From assembly GCF_001953305.1 (NCBI RefSeq), contig NZ_MTFE01000010.1, positions 1,886,101 to 1,950,100 of the forward strand: DNA of 64,000 bases, given 5' to 3'. Positions 27,639 to 36,508 of the stretch are shown one piece after another. The translations under genes and the position numbers were made by a program. Within the stretch, counting starts at the first letter, position 1. The number at the start of each line of letters is the position of its first letter. The notes under the pieces were generated by a model that saw nothing but the letters and a program-made list of their open reading frames with translations, did not search any database and had not been told where the DNA came from. Source of the stretch: Cnuella takakiae. GTDB lineage: Bacteria; Bacteroidota; Bacteroidia; Chitinophagales; Chitinophagaceae.

Positions 27639-30600
27639 ATGTCTGTACACAAATGCACCCTTGTTATATTCTTCTTGCTGTATTGCATGCTTGCCCTGGG
27701 GCAGCTTCCGGAACGCTATGCTTTTACCCATTACGGCCTGCGCGACGGCCTTGCCTCCAATATTGTAAACAACCTGGTGCAGGACCGGAATGGATATATC
27801 TGGCTGTCCACCAGTAATGGGTTGCAACGTTTTGATGGCAACAAATTCATCACCTTCCACCACGATCCTGCGCAGCCCGCATCCCTGCCTTACGATGAAG
27901 TGGCACATGTATACCTCGATCCGGAAGGAACCCTTTGGGTGATCACCGTTGATAACAAAGTAGGCCAATTCGATACCCGTACTTTCCGCTACCGCGAAAC
28001 GCCGATCCGCAACTGGCACAGCGAAAACGTGTATGTCGACAAGACCTTTCTATCTACCGGCGACGGCAGGCTTTTGCTGTTTATAAAAAAGACCAATAAG
28101 CTTTTTGAATGGCGCCCGGCAAAGCAGGATTTTGTTCCTTCTAAAGCCGTACCCATCCCTGCAGGGTGGAAGGTGAACCACCTGATGCAGGACCGGAAGA
28201 GCCATCGTTTTTACCTGGCCACCGATTCTGGTTTTGTGGCTTTTGATAGGGCCCAAAAGCAGGTAGCCTTTCACCGCAATAATCCGCTACATGACCCGCT
28301 GATTGCCGCATATGGCCATGAGCGTTTTGTCAATTACCTTTTTATCGATTCCAGAAGCCGGATATTTTTTGAGCAGTGGCCAAAAAGCGAAAAACATCCC
28401 TTGTTGCAAGTGTACGATCCGGCAACCGGGCAGCGCAGCAAACACCAGTTGCACGAATCTTTCGGCTTGGGTTACCACCAGATCACCGCCTTGCTGCAAC
28501 AGCAAAGTGGCCGGTTGTGGGTGTATGGTCGTCCTTTTTTGGCCACTTATGCCCAAAGCAAACAGCCCATACAGTTTCTGAAAAAGGATTATAGCAAGGA
28601 GCACGATCTGAAGTTCAACCAGGTGTTCTCCATGTTTGAAGACCGGCAGCAAAATATCTGGCTGTGCACCGACAATGGCGTGTACCAGTTCAACCCGGAT
28701 GCGCAGTTGTTTCACAACTATTCCCTCACCCTACCTGAGCGCAACGCGGTGGAAGGCAGGGCGCAAACGGCACTGCAATGGCCCAATGGCGACCTTTGGG
28801 TGGGCTTCCGCGATATGGGGCTCCACTGTTTCGATAGCCATATGCAGCCGGTACCCCTTCCCGCATCACTTGCCGCACTGGTAAAAGGAAAATCGGTTTG
28901 GGACATGCATCTGCGTAATGGCAAGCTTTGGATAGCCCTGCAGGGCGGCCAGCTGGTGGTGATGGATACCCGAAGCCATAAGGCACAACTGCTGCAGCCC
29001 GCTCCTTTTGAGAAAAGGGCCATCACGCAGATTGTTGCCGACCAGCAGGGCAACCTTTGGTTTGGCAACCAGGCCGGCAATATGGTCAAGTGGGATCAGC
29101 AGCTGGCAGGTGGTGATCCTGCAAAAGGTTTTGTTTTGTTTGCCAGGTTGGGCACGATTGAAAAAATGTTTATCGATGCAAAGGGGAGTATCTGGGTGGC
29201 GGCAGTAGGAGAGGGCCTGCTGAAAATAAACCCGCAACAAAACAGGATTGAAGCCCGCATCACCACCCGCAACCCGCCCGGCTTTCGGCTGTGGAACAAC
29301 AATCCAAAAGACATCATCCAGTACAACGACAGCATACTGGTGGTGGTGTCGGGGGCACTGAATATTATCAACTTGAATACCCTCCGTGTGGCGCATATCA
29401 GTACGGCACAGGGCCTGCCCACCAATACCATTCAAAGTGTAGCCAAAGATGCCGAAGGTCACCTGTGGTTGGGTACATTGAACGGTTTGTGTCGTGCCGA
29501 TCTCTCAAAGCTTTCCTTTACTGCCTACAACCAAAGTGACGGTTTGCTCAACGAGTTGTTCAATGTGGCTGGAGCACAGGTTTTAAGCGATGGCAGGCTC
29601 CTGTTTACCTCGGCCGAAAGCTTTGTGGTATTTGATCCTGCAAGGGCGGCACTGCGCGACCCTATTGACAAGGCCCTGCTCACCGATTTCAAACTTATGA
29701 ACCGTTCCCTGCCGGTAGATTCCTTGCAGGCGCTGCAGGCTGTCAAACTCCAATACAACCAGGCCAACGTGGCCATGGAATTCAGTGCCCTAAATTTCAA
29801 CCAGCTTACCAAGTTGGATTATTATTACCAGTTAGAAAACTTTGATTCGGGCTGGATAAAAAGTGATGGCCGCCACCAGGCCATTTATACTTTCCTGCCC
29901 CCGGGCCAATACAAGTTTAAAGTAAAGACCCGCCATCTGTCGGGTGGTTATGGTGCTGAAAAAGTCTTTCTGACCATCCATGTTGCGCCTCCGTTCTGGA
30001 AAACCTGGTGGTTCTTTTTGCTGCTGCTGGCACTGGTAGTACTGGTGCTCTTCCTCATCGACCGGGAGCGGGTAAAACGCCTGGCGGCCCTGTACCATGT
30101 TCGCTCCGATATTGCCATGCACCTGCACCAGGATGTAAGCACAACGCTCAATAATATCAACGTGCTCAGCCAGATTGCTAAGATGAAAGCCGATAAGGAC
30201 CTGGTGCGCTCCAAGGAACTGATCGATGAGATCAGCGGCAAGAGTTACAATATGATGCTGACCATGGATGAAATTCTTTGGAGCATTGACCCGGGTAACG
30301 ACAGCATGCAAAAGACGGTATTGCGCATCTACGAGTTTGCCGAAAACCTCAGGGCCAATACCGGTGTGGAGATCGACATTATTGTACATGACAAGGTAAA
30401 AGACCTGCAACTGGACATGAAGGTGCGCCATGACTTTTTTGTGCTGTGCAAAGAAGCTTTGCATACCCTGGCACAGCACGCCAGGGGCGCCCACATCATG
30501 GTAGATATTGATTATGTACGGTCAAAGATTTGTTTGAAAATTCTTTGCGCCGGAATTGATTGTAATGCTGAAGCAAACGGCATTCATGCTTTGCGCAGGA

Positions 30601-30695
30601 GTATGGAAGCACAGGCTTCCGAACTACATGCCCACCTCAATTTCGAAACCGGCAAACGGGATACTTCCATCATGCTTACTGTGCCGGTACGTTGA
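27639..30695 (+). CDS. Two-component-like sensor: Reg_prop propeller, Y_Y_Y domain, TM, degenerate histidine kinase
   Basis: 1018 residues with a signal peptide, two predicted seven-bladed Reg_prop propellers (repeats such as DRNGYIWLSTSNGLQRF and GLPTNTIQSVAKDAEGHLWL), a Y_Y_Y domain (~690-775) and one membrane helix (~787-807). Inside the cell a HisKA_3-like helix pair keeps the phospho-acceptor (LHQD, His830). The ATPase region is degraded: the N-box reads EALHTLAQHA without the Asn, and the G1 box reads CAGIDCN without the key Asp. It probably cannot bind ATP normally. No response regulator, sigma factor or PUL gene is adjacent, which is unusual for a Reg_prop sensor. Confidence 0.88.
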   Translation: MSVHKCTLVIFFLLYCMLALGQLPERYAFTHYGLRDGLASNIVNNLVQDRNGYIWLSTSNGLQRFDGNKFITFHHDPAQPASLPYDEVAHVYLDPEGTLWVITVDNKVGQFDTRTFRYRETPIRNWHSENVYVDKTFLSTGDGRLLLFIKKTNKLFEWRPAKQDFVPSKAVPIPAGWKVNHLMQDRKSHRFYLATDSGFVAFDRAQKQVAFHRNNPLHDPLIAAYGHERFVNYLFIDSRSRIFFEQWPKSEKHPLLQVYDPATGQRSKHQLHESFGLGYHQITALLQQQSGRLWVYGRPFLATYAQSKQPIQFLKKDYSKEHDLKFNQVFSMFEDRQQNIWLCTDNGVYQFNPDAQLFHNYSLTLPERNAVEGRAQTALQWPNGDLWVGFRDMGLHCFDSHMQPVPLPASLAALVKGKSVWDMHLRNGKLWIALQGGQLVVMDTRSHKAQLLQPAPFEKRAITQIVADQQGNLWFGNQAGNMVKWDQQLAGGDPAKGFVLFARLGTIEKMFIDAKGSIWVAAVGEGLLKINPQQNRIEARITTRNPPGFRLWNNNPKDIIQYNDSILVVVSGALNIINLNTLRVAHISTAQGLPTNTIQSVAKDAEGHLWLGTLNGLCRADLSKLSFTAYNQSDGLLNELFNVAGAQVLSDGRLLFTSAESFVVFDPARAALRDPIDKALLTDFKLMNRSLPVDSLQALQAVKLQYNQANVAMEFSALNFNQLTKLDYYYQLENFDSGWIKSDGRHQAIYTFLPPGQYKFKVKTRHLSGGYGAEKVFLTIHVAPPFWKTWWFFLLLLALVVLVLFLIDRERVKRLAALYHVRSDIAMHLHQDVSTTLNNINVLSQIAKMKADKDLVRSKELIDEISGKSYNMMLTMDEILWSIDPGNDSMQKTVLRIYEFAENLRANTGVEIDIIVHDKVKDLQLDMKVRHDFFVLCKEALHTLAQHARGAHIMVDIDYVRSKICLKILCAGIDCNAEANGIHALRRSMEAQASELHAHLNFETGKRDTSIMLTVPVR

Positions 30696-30704
30696 TGTAT
30701 GAGC

Positions 30705-30742
30705 CATAAAAAAGCGCAACAGTTTCGTTGCGCTTTTTTATG
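30705..30742. terminator. Bidirectional terminator
   Basis: Perfect 16-bp inverted repeat (core AAAAAAGCGCAAC) with a 6-nt loop; A- and T-runs on both sides make it work for the sensor gene on + and the outer-membrane gene on -. Confidence 0.88.
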
Positions 30743-30752
30743 AGTTGTTGAT

Positions 30753-31997
30753 TTATTTCCTGGGTAAACAATCCTCCGGGCAGGGACATTTACCTACCCC
30801 ATCCTTATTTACCGGCTGGCATTGTGTGGGTGTCATGGGTTCTTTATCAATGGCATCGGGTACACCGTCGCCATCGCTATCGCGGCTTACGCCACGCTGG
30901 TCCACCGGAACGCCGGCAGGCGTTTGCTCCAGGTCAAACTGGTCGGTGATGCCATCACCATCAGCATCGGGCAATACCACCCTGGGCAGCCGCATCTGCT
31001 GGGGGTTGCGCAACTCGGAGTATGGGTATTGCAAAGGGTTGATCCACCATAAAGGTTCGGTAGCTTTTCTGCCTAAATTGACGTTCAATCCAAGAGAAAG
31101 AAAATTCAATGCATCGCGGGAACGGGTCTTGAAAGGAGGACCCACCTCTGAGTCTTCCCATTGGTTGCCATCCAGCAGGTCGCTGCTGGTAAGGGTGAAC
31201 CGTTCTTCAAGGGCAAGGTTTAAGCGGTTGTTCAATTTAAAAGCCAATCCCACACCAAAATGCGCCAGGGGCATGGCGGTGACACCAAACACTTTGGGTT
31301 TGGTATTGCCATCGTTTTCAGCAGCCGTTTCATAGCTGTCATCAAGGATGGCACGCACTTCCTCCCTGATTTGGTGTTTGCTTTTTTTGCCAATAGTATT
31401 CAGTACGGGTCTGAAGTTGTACAACCTGCCAGCGGCGTCCAGTTTATTTACGCGGGTTTGATAGGTGGTCAGGCCCACGCCTGCAAGCACATACAGCCGC
31501 AGGTTGCGGTTGCTCCTGTGAAATTTCACATTGTCCAAAACGGCAATGCCCTCAAGTGCAAGGTCGTTGGTGGTGGTTTGGTAATTGTAAAACACATGTT
31601 TCCCGTTGTATCCGTCCCAGGCCGGATTTAGTTGATAGGAATTTTTCATGTCGGCACCAATTCCCTCTGTTTGGCCGTAAGTATAGCTTAGCCGAACCGA
31701 ATAGGTATAGTTCAGGGCTTTGCGGAGGTGCATGCCAAAGCTTGGTTTTACAAGCTCTCCACCCACATCGCCCATTACCATCATCGATCCGGTTTTTACA
31801 CCCAGTTCCCACTGGCTGCGCAAGGGCGCCGGGTAATGACTGGTACCTGCAAGAAAGGACCTGTATTGTGGTTGATTGCGGCTGCGAACATAGGTGGAGT
31901 CGTAGTAGACGGAGCCGTTTCGCTGGGCATTGGTGTGGGTAATGCAGAGTAGGGATGCCAGCAATAGCAATAGCTGGGTGCAGTTTTTTGGTCTCAT
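30753..31997 (-). CDS. Outer-membrane beta-barrel protein with thrombospondin type 3 repeats, no OmpA domain
   Basis: 414 residues from the ATG starting MRPKNCTQLLLLLASLL (signal); a GTG ten codons upstream is an alternative. An N-terminal barrel region (GVKTGSMMVMGDVGG, YSVRLSYTYGQTEGIG, LYVLAGVGLTTYQ) is followed by calcium-type repeats DADGDGITDQFD and DSDGDGVPDAID and a short Cys-rich tail (CPCPEDCLPRK). Related Chitinophagaceae proteins normally continue here into a peptidoglycan-binding OmpA domain; this one stops, and a terminator lies 10 nt beyond the stop. The absence of OmpA domain is my comparison from memory. It converges with the sensor gene. Confidence 0.8.
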   Translation of the reverse strand: MRPKNCTQLLLLLASLLCITHTNAQRNGSVYYDSTYVRSRNQPQYRSFLAGTSHYPAPLRSQWELGVKTGSMMVMGDVGGELVKPSFGMHLRKALNYTYSVRLSYTYGQTEGIGADMKNSYQLNPAWDGYNGKHVFYNYQTTTNDLALEGIAVLDNVKFHRSNRNLRLYVLAGVGLTTYQTRVNKLDAAGRLYNFRPVLNTIGKKSKHQIREEVRAILDDSYETAAENDGNTKPKVFGVTAMPLAHFGVGLAFKLNNRLNLALEERFTLTSSDLLDGNQWEDSEVGPPFKTRSRDALNFLSLGLNVNLGRKATEPLWWINPLQYPYSELRNPQQMRLPRVVLPDADGDGITDQFDLEQTPAGVPVDQRGVSRDSDGDGVPDAIDKEPMTPTQCQPVNKDGVGKCPCPEDCLPRK

Positions 31998-32277
31998 GAT
32001 AACAGTGGTGTTGGCTTGATGCTGCACCCATTTTCGATATCGCCCAACTGTAACCTCAAGACTGGCTTTTGATTAGCTTCGGGCAGTACGAAATCAAAGG
32101 GTACAACAGCAAAACTAGCGAAGATCACTTAGTTAAATAGCGATCTTTACCCCTTTGTACCTACAGAATCGCATAGGATAAAGTATGATATTTAATATAA
32201 ATGTGTATGCGGTTGAACTGCTGCAAGGTGGTGCTGATTGCTGTACGGGCCGGGATAAAAAAATAATTTAGGCGGAA
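31998..32277. other. Divergent intergenic region
   Basis: 280 nt between a minus-strand outer-membrane gene and the plus-strand Crp-like gene. The central part is AT-rich and contains the inverted words GGTACAA/TTGTACC ~45 nt apart, possibly an operator. No gene or exact promoter consensus seen. Confidence 0.45.
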
Positions 32278-32859
32278 ATGTTTGAGCTATTGCAAAAGAA
32301 GATTGGAGCGCAGGTTAGGCTTTCTGAAGCAGAAGTGGACCTGTGCAACAGCATGTTTGGCCAGCGCAGCATCCGCAAAAGGCAGTACCTGTTGCAGGAA
32401 GGCGAGGTTTGCCGGTACCAGTATTTTGTTTCCAGGGGCATTTTGCGTTCCTACACCACCGATGACAAAGGAGCGGAGCATATCCTGCAGTTTGCATCCG
32501 AGGGGTGGTGGATGGCCGACCTCTATAGCTTTTTTACCGGCGAGGCTTCGCTGTATAACATGGAAGCCATTGAGGATGCCGAAGTGCTGATGATCTCCCG
32601 CGACAACTGGGACCGGCTGCTGCAAGAACTGCCCAAGCTGGAACATTATTTCAGGGTGCTGCTCCAAAACCATCTTGTAGCCACGCAGCGCAGGCTGCTG
32701 GTATCGCTGAGCGAACCTGCCGAGCAACGCTACCTGCGTTTTATGGATGCTTACCCCGATTGTTTGCAACGCGTGCCCCAACACATGATTGCCGCTTACC
32801 TGGGCATCACCAAAGAAAGCCTCAGCCGCCTGAGAAGCAGGATGAGCAGGAAGGATTAG
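32278..32859 (+). CDS. Crp/Fnr-family transcriptional regulator
   Basis: 193 residues: a cyclic-nucleotide-binding-type beta-roll (~20-115, LLQEGEVCRYQYFVSRGILR, DDKGAEHILQFASEGWW) and a short C-terminal HTH (HMIAAYLGITKESLSRLRSR). The cNMP-contacting Arg/Glu residues are not evident and there is no Fe-S Cys set, so the ligand is unknown; this Bacteroidota subgroup (cAMP-binding-like) commonly responds to unidentified signals. It lies upstream, same strand, of a dioxygenase-esterase-pirin group and may regulate it. Its TAG stop is also the first unit of a heptamer array. Confidence 0.9.
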   Translation: MFELLQKKIGAQVRLSEAEVDLCNSMFGQRSIRKRQYLLQEGEVCRYQYFVSRGILRSYTTDDKGAEHILQFASEGWWMADLYSFFTGEASLYNMEAIEDAEVLMISRDNWDRLLQELPKLEHYFRVLLQNHLVATQRRLLVSLSEPAEQRYLRFMDAYPDCLQRVPQHMIAAYLGITKESLSRLRSRMSRKD

Positions 32860-32976
32860 TCATTAGTTGATAGTTTATAGTTCAAAGTCGGAAAGAGTAG
32901 TGCACCGGTCAATCGCTTCAAACACTTGTATACACAGGGGCTTTACTTTGAACTTTAGACTTTGCATTTTGAACTC
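32857..32976. repeat. Heptamer array, inverted arms, TAGTT(N)A family (locus G)
   Basis: Left arm 32857-32891 has units TAGTCAT, TAGTTGA, TAGTTTA, TAGTTCA, AAGTCGG; right arm 32942-32976 has TTTACTT, TGAACTT, TAGACTT, TGCATTT, TGAACTC. The first base is the first base of the upstream stop codon. Confidence 0.82.
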
Positions 32977-33027
32977 CCGGCAGCCATTAATTATCCCAGG
33001 TTAACAAGACGGGCCTGTACGATGGTA

Positions 33028-33035
33028 TAGATTTG
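33028..33035 (+). promoter_or_regulatory. Candidate -7 element (TAGATTTG)
   Basis: Exact TAnnTTTG match 48 nt before the dioxygenase start, just after the locus G array. The -33 position reads TTAAC rather than TTG, so only a candidate. Confidence 0.4.
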
Positions 33036-33083
33036 TGTCCTGCCGGTGAGCATGCAACCAGCAGCAACACAAACCTTATCATC

Positions 33084-34019
33084 ATGGAAGATAAAATATC
33101 AGGCATTCATCATATCACAGCCATTGCAGGCCAAGCACAGCGTAATTATGATTTCTATACCCGCACACTGGGTCTTCGGCTGGTGAAGAAAACGGTCAAC
33201 TTTGACGATCCAGGCACGTATCATTTTTACTATGGCAACGAGGTGGGCAGTCCCGGTACCATCCTTACCTTCTTTCCCTGGGAGGGCATTCGCCCGGGCA
33301 GGGTGGGAACCGGCATGGCTACCGAAATTGGATACAGCGTACCAAAGGATAGTTTTGCTTTCTGGAAAGAGCGCTTTGCACAACAGGGCGTGCTGCAACT
33401 GAACGAGGTTTCGCATTTTGGTGAAGCCAGTTTCCAGTTCCGCGATCCCGATGGGTTGCTGCTGACCATGGTGGTGCCCCAAAGCGGTGATAACCGCACT
33501 CCCTGGACAACGGAAACCATCAGTACAGACGTGGCTACCCGTGGCTTTCACAACGTGGTGCTCACGCTCCGCAAAATGGAACCTACTGCATATATACTGA
33601 CGGATGTTTTGGGTTACCAATTTCAAAAGCAGGAAGGCAACCGGTACCGCTTTGCAACCGATGCAGTAGATTCTGCCAACTTTATCGACATTGTGGAGGC
33701 GCCCAACGAACAGGCGGGTATCAATGCCGGCGGTACCAACCACCACATCGCCTTCCGTACAGCCAACGAGGAGGCCCTGATGGCATTCCGGGAAAAGGTA
33801 GCTGCCAGTGGCCTGAATATTACAGGTAAAATTGACCGCAACTATTTCTACTCGCTGTACTTCCGCGAGCCGGGCGGTGTATTGTTTGAAATTGCTACCG
33901 ACAACCCTGGCTTTGCCGTTGATGAACCAGTAGCCGAGTTGGGCACCAACCTCAAGCTGCCTGCGCAATATGAAGCGCACAGGGTCGAAATAGAGCAGTC
34001 ACTTCCTGTTTTGAAATAA
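33084..34019 (+). CDS. Ring-cleaving dioxygenase, VOC/glyoxalase fold (MhqO/LinE-like)
   Basis: 311 residues from the ATG starting MEDKISGIHHITAIAG. Two tandem VOC units; the metal triad is visible as His in GIHHITA, His in TNHHIAFR and Glu in LFEIATD. Family members cleave hydroquinones with Fe(II) and oxygen; the Bacillus MhqO protein gives hydroquinone resistance. The next genes, a carboxylesterase (MhqD-like) and a pirin, make the same set seen in aromatic or quinone stress loci. In-frame codons upstream were dropped because they lack a sensible start and family similarity. Confidence 0.9.
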   Translation: MEDKISGIHHITAIAGQAQRNYDFYTRTLGLRLVKKTVNFDDPGTYHFYYGNEVGSPGTILTFFPWEGIRPGRVGTGMATEIGYSVPKDSFAFWKERFAQQGVLQLNEVSHFGEASFQFRDPDGLLLTMVVPQSGDNRTPWTTETISTDVATRGFHNVVLTLRKMEPTAYILTDVLGYQFQKQEGNRYRFATDAVDSANFIDIVEAPNEQAGINAGGTNHHIAFRTANEEALMAFREKVAASGLNITGKIDRNYFYSLYFREPGGVLFEIATDNPGFAVDEPVAELGTNLKLPAQYEAHRVEIEQSLPVLK

Positions 34020-34096
34020 GCAAGCAGGGTAGCAGCATAACTGTCCTATACTATTTTGGTTATGCGCATCGTACGGTAACCCTTGATTCCTGTTCC

Positions 34097-34124
34097 AGTA
34101 GCTTGCAGCTTGTAGCTCGTAGCT
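34097..34124. repeat. Heptamer array, single arm, (N)GTAGCT family (locus J)
   Basis: Four units AGTAGCT, TGCAGCT, TGTAGCT, CGTAGCT in register, upstream of the esterase gene. No inverted partner arm is seen in this gap. Confidence 0.75.
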
Positions 34125-34146
34125 TCTATCAACCTAATTCAATACC

Positions 34147-34770
34147 ATGCATCCATTTGACATAAAGACCGCAGGCCATGAGCCTGCGGCAGGCCGCAAA
34201 GTACTGATCCTGCTCCATGGCAGGGGCGGCAGTGCGGAAGACATTATTTCCTTGGCAGGTTACTTCGATGTACCGGATTTTGCCATCCTTGCGCCACAGG
34301 CGGCCAACAATACCTGGTACCCCTATTCTTTCCTGGCGCCGCCGGCACAAAACGAACCCTGGCTTTCATCGGCGCTGCAGGTGGTCAACCAGGTGGTGCT
34401 GCAACTGCATGCCAAGGACATACCCGCGGAAGACATCTATTTTGCCGGCTTCTCGCAGGGTGCCTGCCTGACCCTGGAGTTTGTTGCCCGCAATGCGGCA
34501 CGTTATGGCGGGGTGGTGGCCTTCACCGGAGGATTGGTAGGCGACCAGCTATACCCCGAAAACTATGCAGGCGATTTTGGCGGCACGCCCATCTTTATCG
34601 GTACCAGCAACCCCGATCCGCATGTGCCGCTTGAGCGGGTGCAGGCTTCTGCACAACTGCTGGAAAGCATGAAGGCGGCTGTAATGGTAAAAGTGTATCC
34701 CGGCATGGGACATACTATCAGCCAGGATGAAGTGGACGAAGCCAACAGGCTTGTATTTGTTGACGCATAG
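34147..34770 (+). CDS. Phospholipase/carboxylesterase-family alpha/beta hydrolase (MhqD-like)
   Basis: 207 residues. LLHGRGGSAEDI gives the oxyanion region, GFSQGACL holds the nucleophile Ser, and PGMGHTISQDE contains the catalytic His; an Asp near IGTSNPDPHVP completes the triad. The family hydrolyses short-chain esters. In Bacillus the equivalent gene sits with mhqO and is induced by quinones; the same neighbourhood here supports that assignment by context. Downstream is a pirin gene. Confidence 0.88.
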   Translation: MHPFDIKTAGHEPAAGRKVLILLHGRGGSAEDIISLAGYFDVPDFAILAPQAANNTWYPYSFLAPPAQNEPWLSSALQVVNQVVLQLHAKDIPAEDIYFAGFSQGACLTLEFVARNAARYGGVVAFTGGLVGDQLYPENYAGDFGGTPIFIGTSNPDPHVPLERVQASAQLLESMKAAVMVKVYPGMGHTISQDEVDEANRLVFVDA

Positions 34771-34921
34771 CAGCCGCAATAATCGAAGACAAAATTAAAA
34801 AGGGGGCTATCCTCCTGCAGCTATTTCATTTTGCCTTCGGCCTTCCAAAAATCCCGCTGCTTTATTAAGGTTAAAACCAATGTGCAACACGCATCCTTGT
34901 TGCCATCAAAAAACGAAAATC

Positions 34922-35635
34922 ATGAAATCTCAAATCTTCCGCAAAGAAGAACGCGGTATAAAAGATATCGGCTGGCTGCAAAGTAATTTCAACTTCAGCT
35001 TCTCTGATTATTACAACCCGGTGCGCACTTCATTTGGCTCCCTGGTAGCTTTCAATGACGACTTTGTTGCGGCAGGCAATGGCTTTGGAATTCACCCGCA
35101 CAGCAATATGGAAATCATATCGGTGCTGCTGCAGGGAAAGATGAACCATATTGATACCTTGGGATATAAAACCACCATTGAAGAAGGCGGTGTTCAGATC
35201 ATGAGTGCCGGAAGCGGCCTGCGCCACGAAGAGTATAATGTTGGCGACGAACAGGTAAACTTCCTGCAAATATGGATAGAGCCCAAATTGCAGAACATCA
35301 CGCCGCGTTACCAGCAACGCAGTTTTCCCAAAGCCAAACGCCTCAATAAACTACAGGTGATTGTGTCCAACGAAGAAGGGCAGGGCCACTGCTGGATCAA
35401 CCAGAATGCAAAGCTTTCGCTTGGTTATTATGATTCGGACCAGGAGTTGAACTACACCTTCAATCCTGTAAACAAGTGCCTGTACATCTTCCTTATTGAA
35501 GGCAAGATCCGCGTGGACGGTACCGACCTCAACCCACGTGATGGCATTGGCGTTTGGGAAACCGGCGAAGTACCCATTCATGTAACTGCAGGTGCGCATT
35601 TCCTGGTGATTGAAACGGTGATCAACCAGGCGTAA
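34922..35635 (+). CDS. Pirin-family protein (YhhW quercetinase-like)
   Basis: 237 residues from the ATG starting MKSQIFRKEE; an ATG 42 nt upstream adds a Cys/His-rich tail and is less likely. The cupin metal motif is GIHPHSNMEIISVLLQGKM with later HIDT and GSGLRHEE, giving the His-His-His-Glu set. Family members such as E. coli YhhW open quercetin. Located in the dioxygenase-esterase-pirin group, it probably helps to break down or sense quinone-like aromatics. Confidence 0.9.
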   Translation: MKSQIFRKEERGIKDIGWLQSNFNFSFSDYYNPVRTSFGSLVAFNDDFVAAGNGFGIHPHSNMEIISVLLQGKMNHIDTLGYKTTIEEGGVQIMSAGSGLRHEEYNVGDEQVNFLQIWIEPKLQNITPRYQQRSFPKAKRLNKLQVIVSNEEGQGHCWINQNAKLSLGYYDSDQELNYTFNPVNKCLYIFLIEGKIRVDGTDLNPRDGIGVWETGEVPIHVTAGAHFLVIETVINQA

Positions 35636-35637
35636 GA

Positions 35638-35721
35638 GGATTTCGGATTTCGGAAGTTTAAAACAGGAGTAAGCTAATTACTGTCATCAACTGCCGAAAT
35701 CCGAATTCCTACATCCGAAAT
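35638..35721. repeat. Heptamer array, inverted arms, GGATTTC/CCGAAAT family (locus C)
   Basis: Left arm 35638-35658 has GGATTTC twice then GGAAGTT; right arm 35694-35721 has CCGAAAT, CCGAATT, CCTACAT, CCGAAAT. It starts 3 nt after the pirin stop. The same word family recurs 5 kb away at locus D. Confidence 0.85.
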
Positions 35722-35746
35722 TTTACCCTGTCTTATCTTGCCCTTT

Positions 35747-36385
35747 ATGGAAGACCCCGTGCAGCATCAGTATTTTGTGCTCAACAAGCCATGTGGCATG
35801 GTGTCGCAGTTTATTAGTCCCGACGGGGATAAGGTGGGGCTGCTGGGCGAACTGGATTTTTCTTTTCCCAAAGGCATCCATGCCATTGGCCGCCTCGATA
35901 AGGATTCCGAAGGGTTGCTTTTGCTCACCACCGACAAACGCATCACCCGCCTCCTTTTTGAAAGTAAAACCCCGCACAAACGCACCTACCTGGTACAGGT
36001 GCGCCGACAAGTGACAGAAGCTGCGCTGCACCAGTTACAAACAGGAATTGAAATAATAATAGAAGGTGGCCGAGTGTACACCACGCCGCCCTGCAATGTG
36101 CAGGTGGTAAGCAAACCCGAAGCGTTATTTGCCGATCCCTTTGCTTACGCGGCCCAGATTGAAAGCAGCTGGCTGCGCATTACCCTCACCGAAGGCAAGT
36201 TCCGGCAGGTGCGTAAGATGGTAGCCGCCGCAGGTCACCGTTGTATGCGCCTCATACGGGTGTCCATCGAAGACCTGCACCTGGATGGGCTGCAACCTGG
36301 CGCCATCCGGGAGTATACACAGGAGCAATACTTTAGTCTGCTGCACCTGGTCGACCCCGAAACAAAATGCCAGGCAGGGTTATAA
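35747..36385 (+). CDS. 23S rRNA pseudouridine synthase, RluE/RluB type
   Basis: 212 residues. The catalytic motif HAIGRLDKDSEGLLLLT carries the conserved Asp; YFVLNKPCGMVSQF and EGKFRQVRKMVAAAGH are the family's other landmarks. There is no N-terminal S4 domain, matching the short RluE group, which modifies a uridine in 23S rRNA (E. coli U2457). The ATG eight codons in from an alternative TTG is chosen. A housekeeping gene unrelated to the preceding quinone set. Confidence 0.9.
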   Translation: MEDPVQHQYFVLNKPCGMVSQFISPDGDKVGLLGELDFSFPKGIHAIGRLDKDSEGLLLLTTDKRITRLLFESKTPHKRTYLVQVRRQVTEAALHQLQTGIEIIIEGGRVYTTPPCNVQVVSKPEALFADPFAYAAQIESSWLRITLTEGKFRQVRKMVAAAGHRCMRLIRVSIEDLHLDGLQPGAIREYTQEQYFSLLHLVDPETKCQAGL

Positions 36386-36508
36386 ACGTCTAAGCTACAT
36401 TTCTGGAAAGCCGTATTGTGTTTTGGTGTAATTTGAAACCCTGTAGCGGTGCATTGGAACGATTGGGAAAGCGCTGCAGGATTTCCTCATTGCATTGCCA
36501 CTGCTGTC

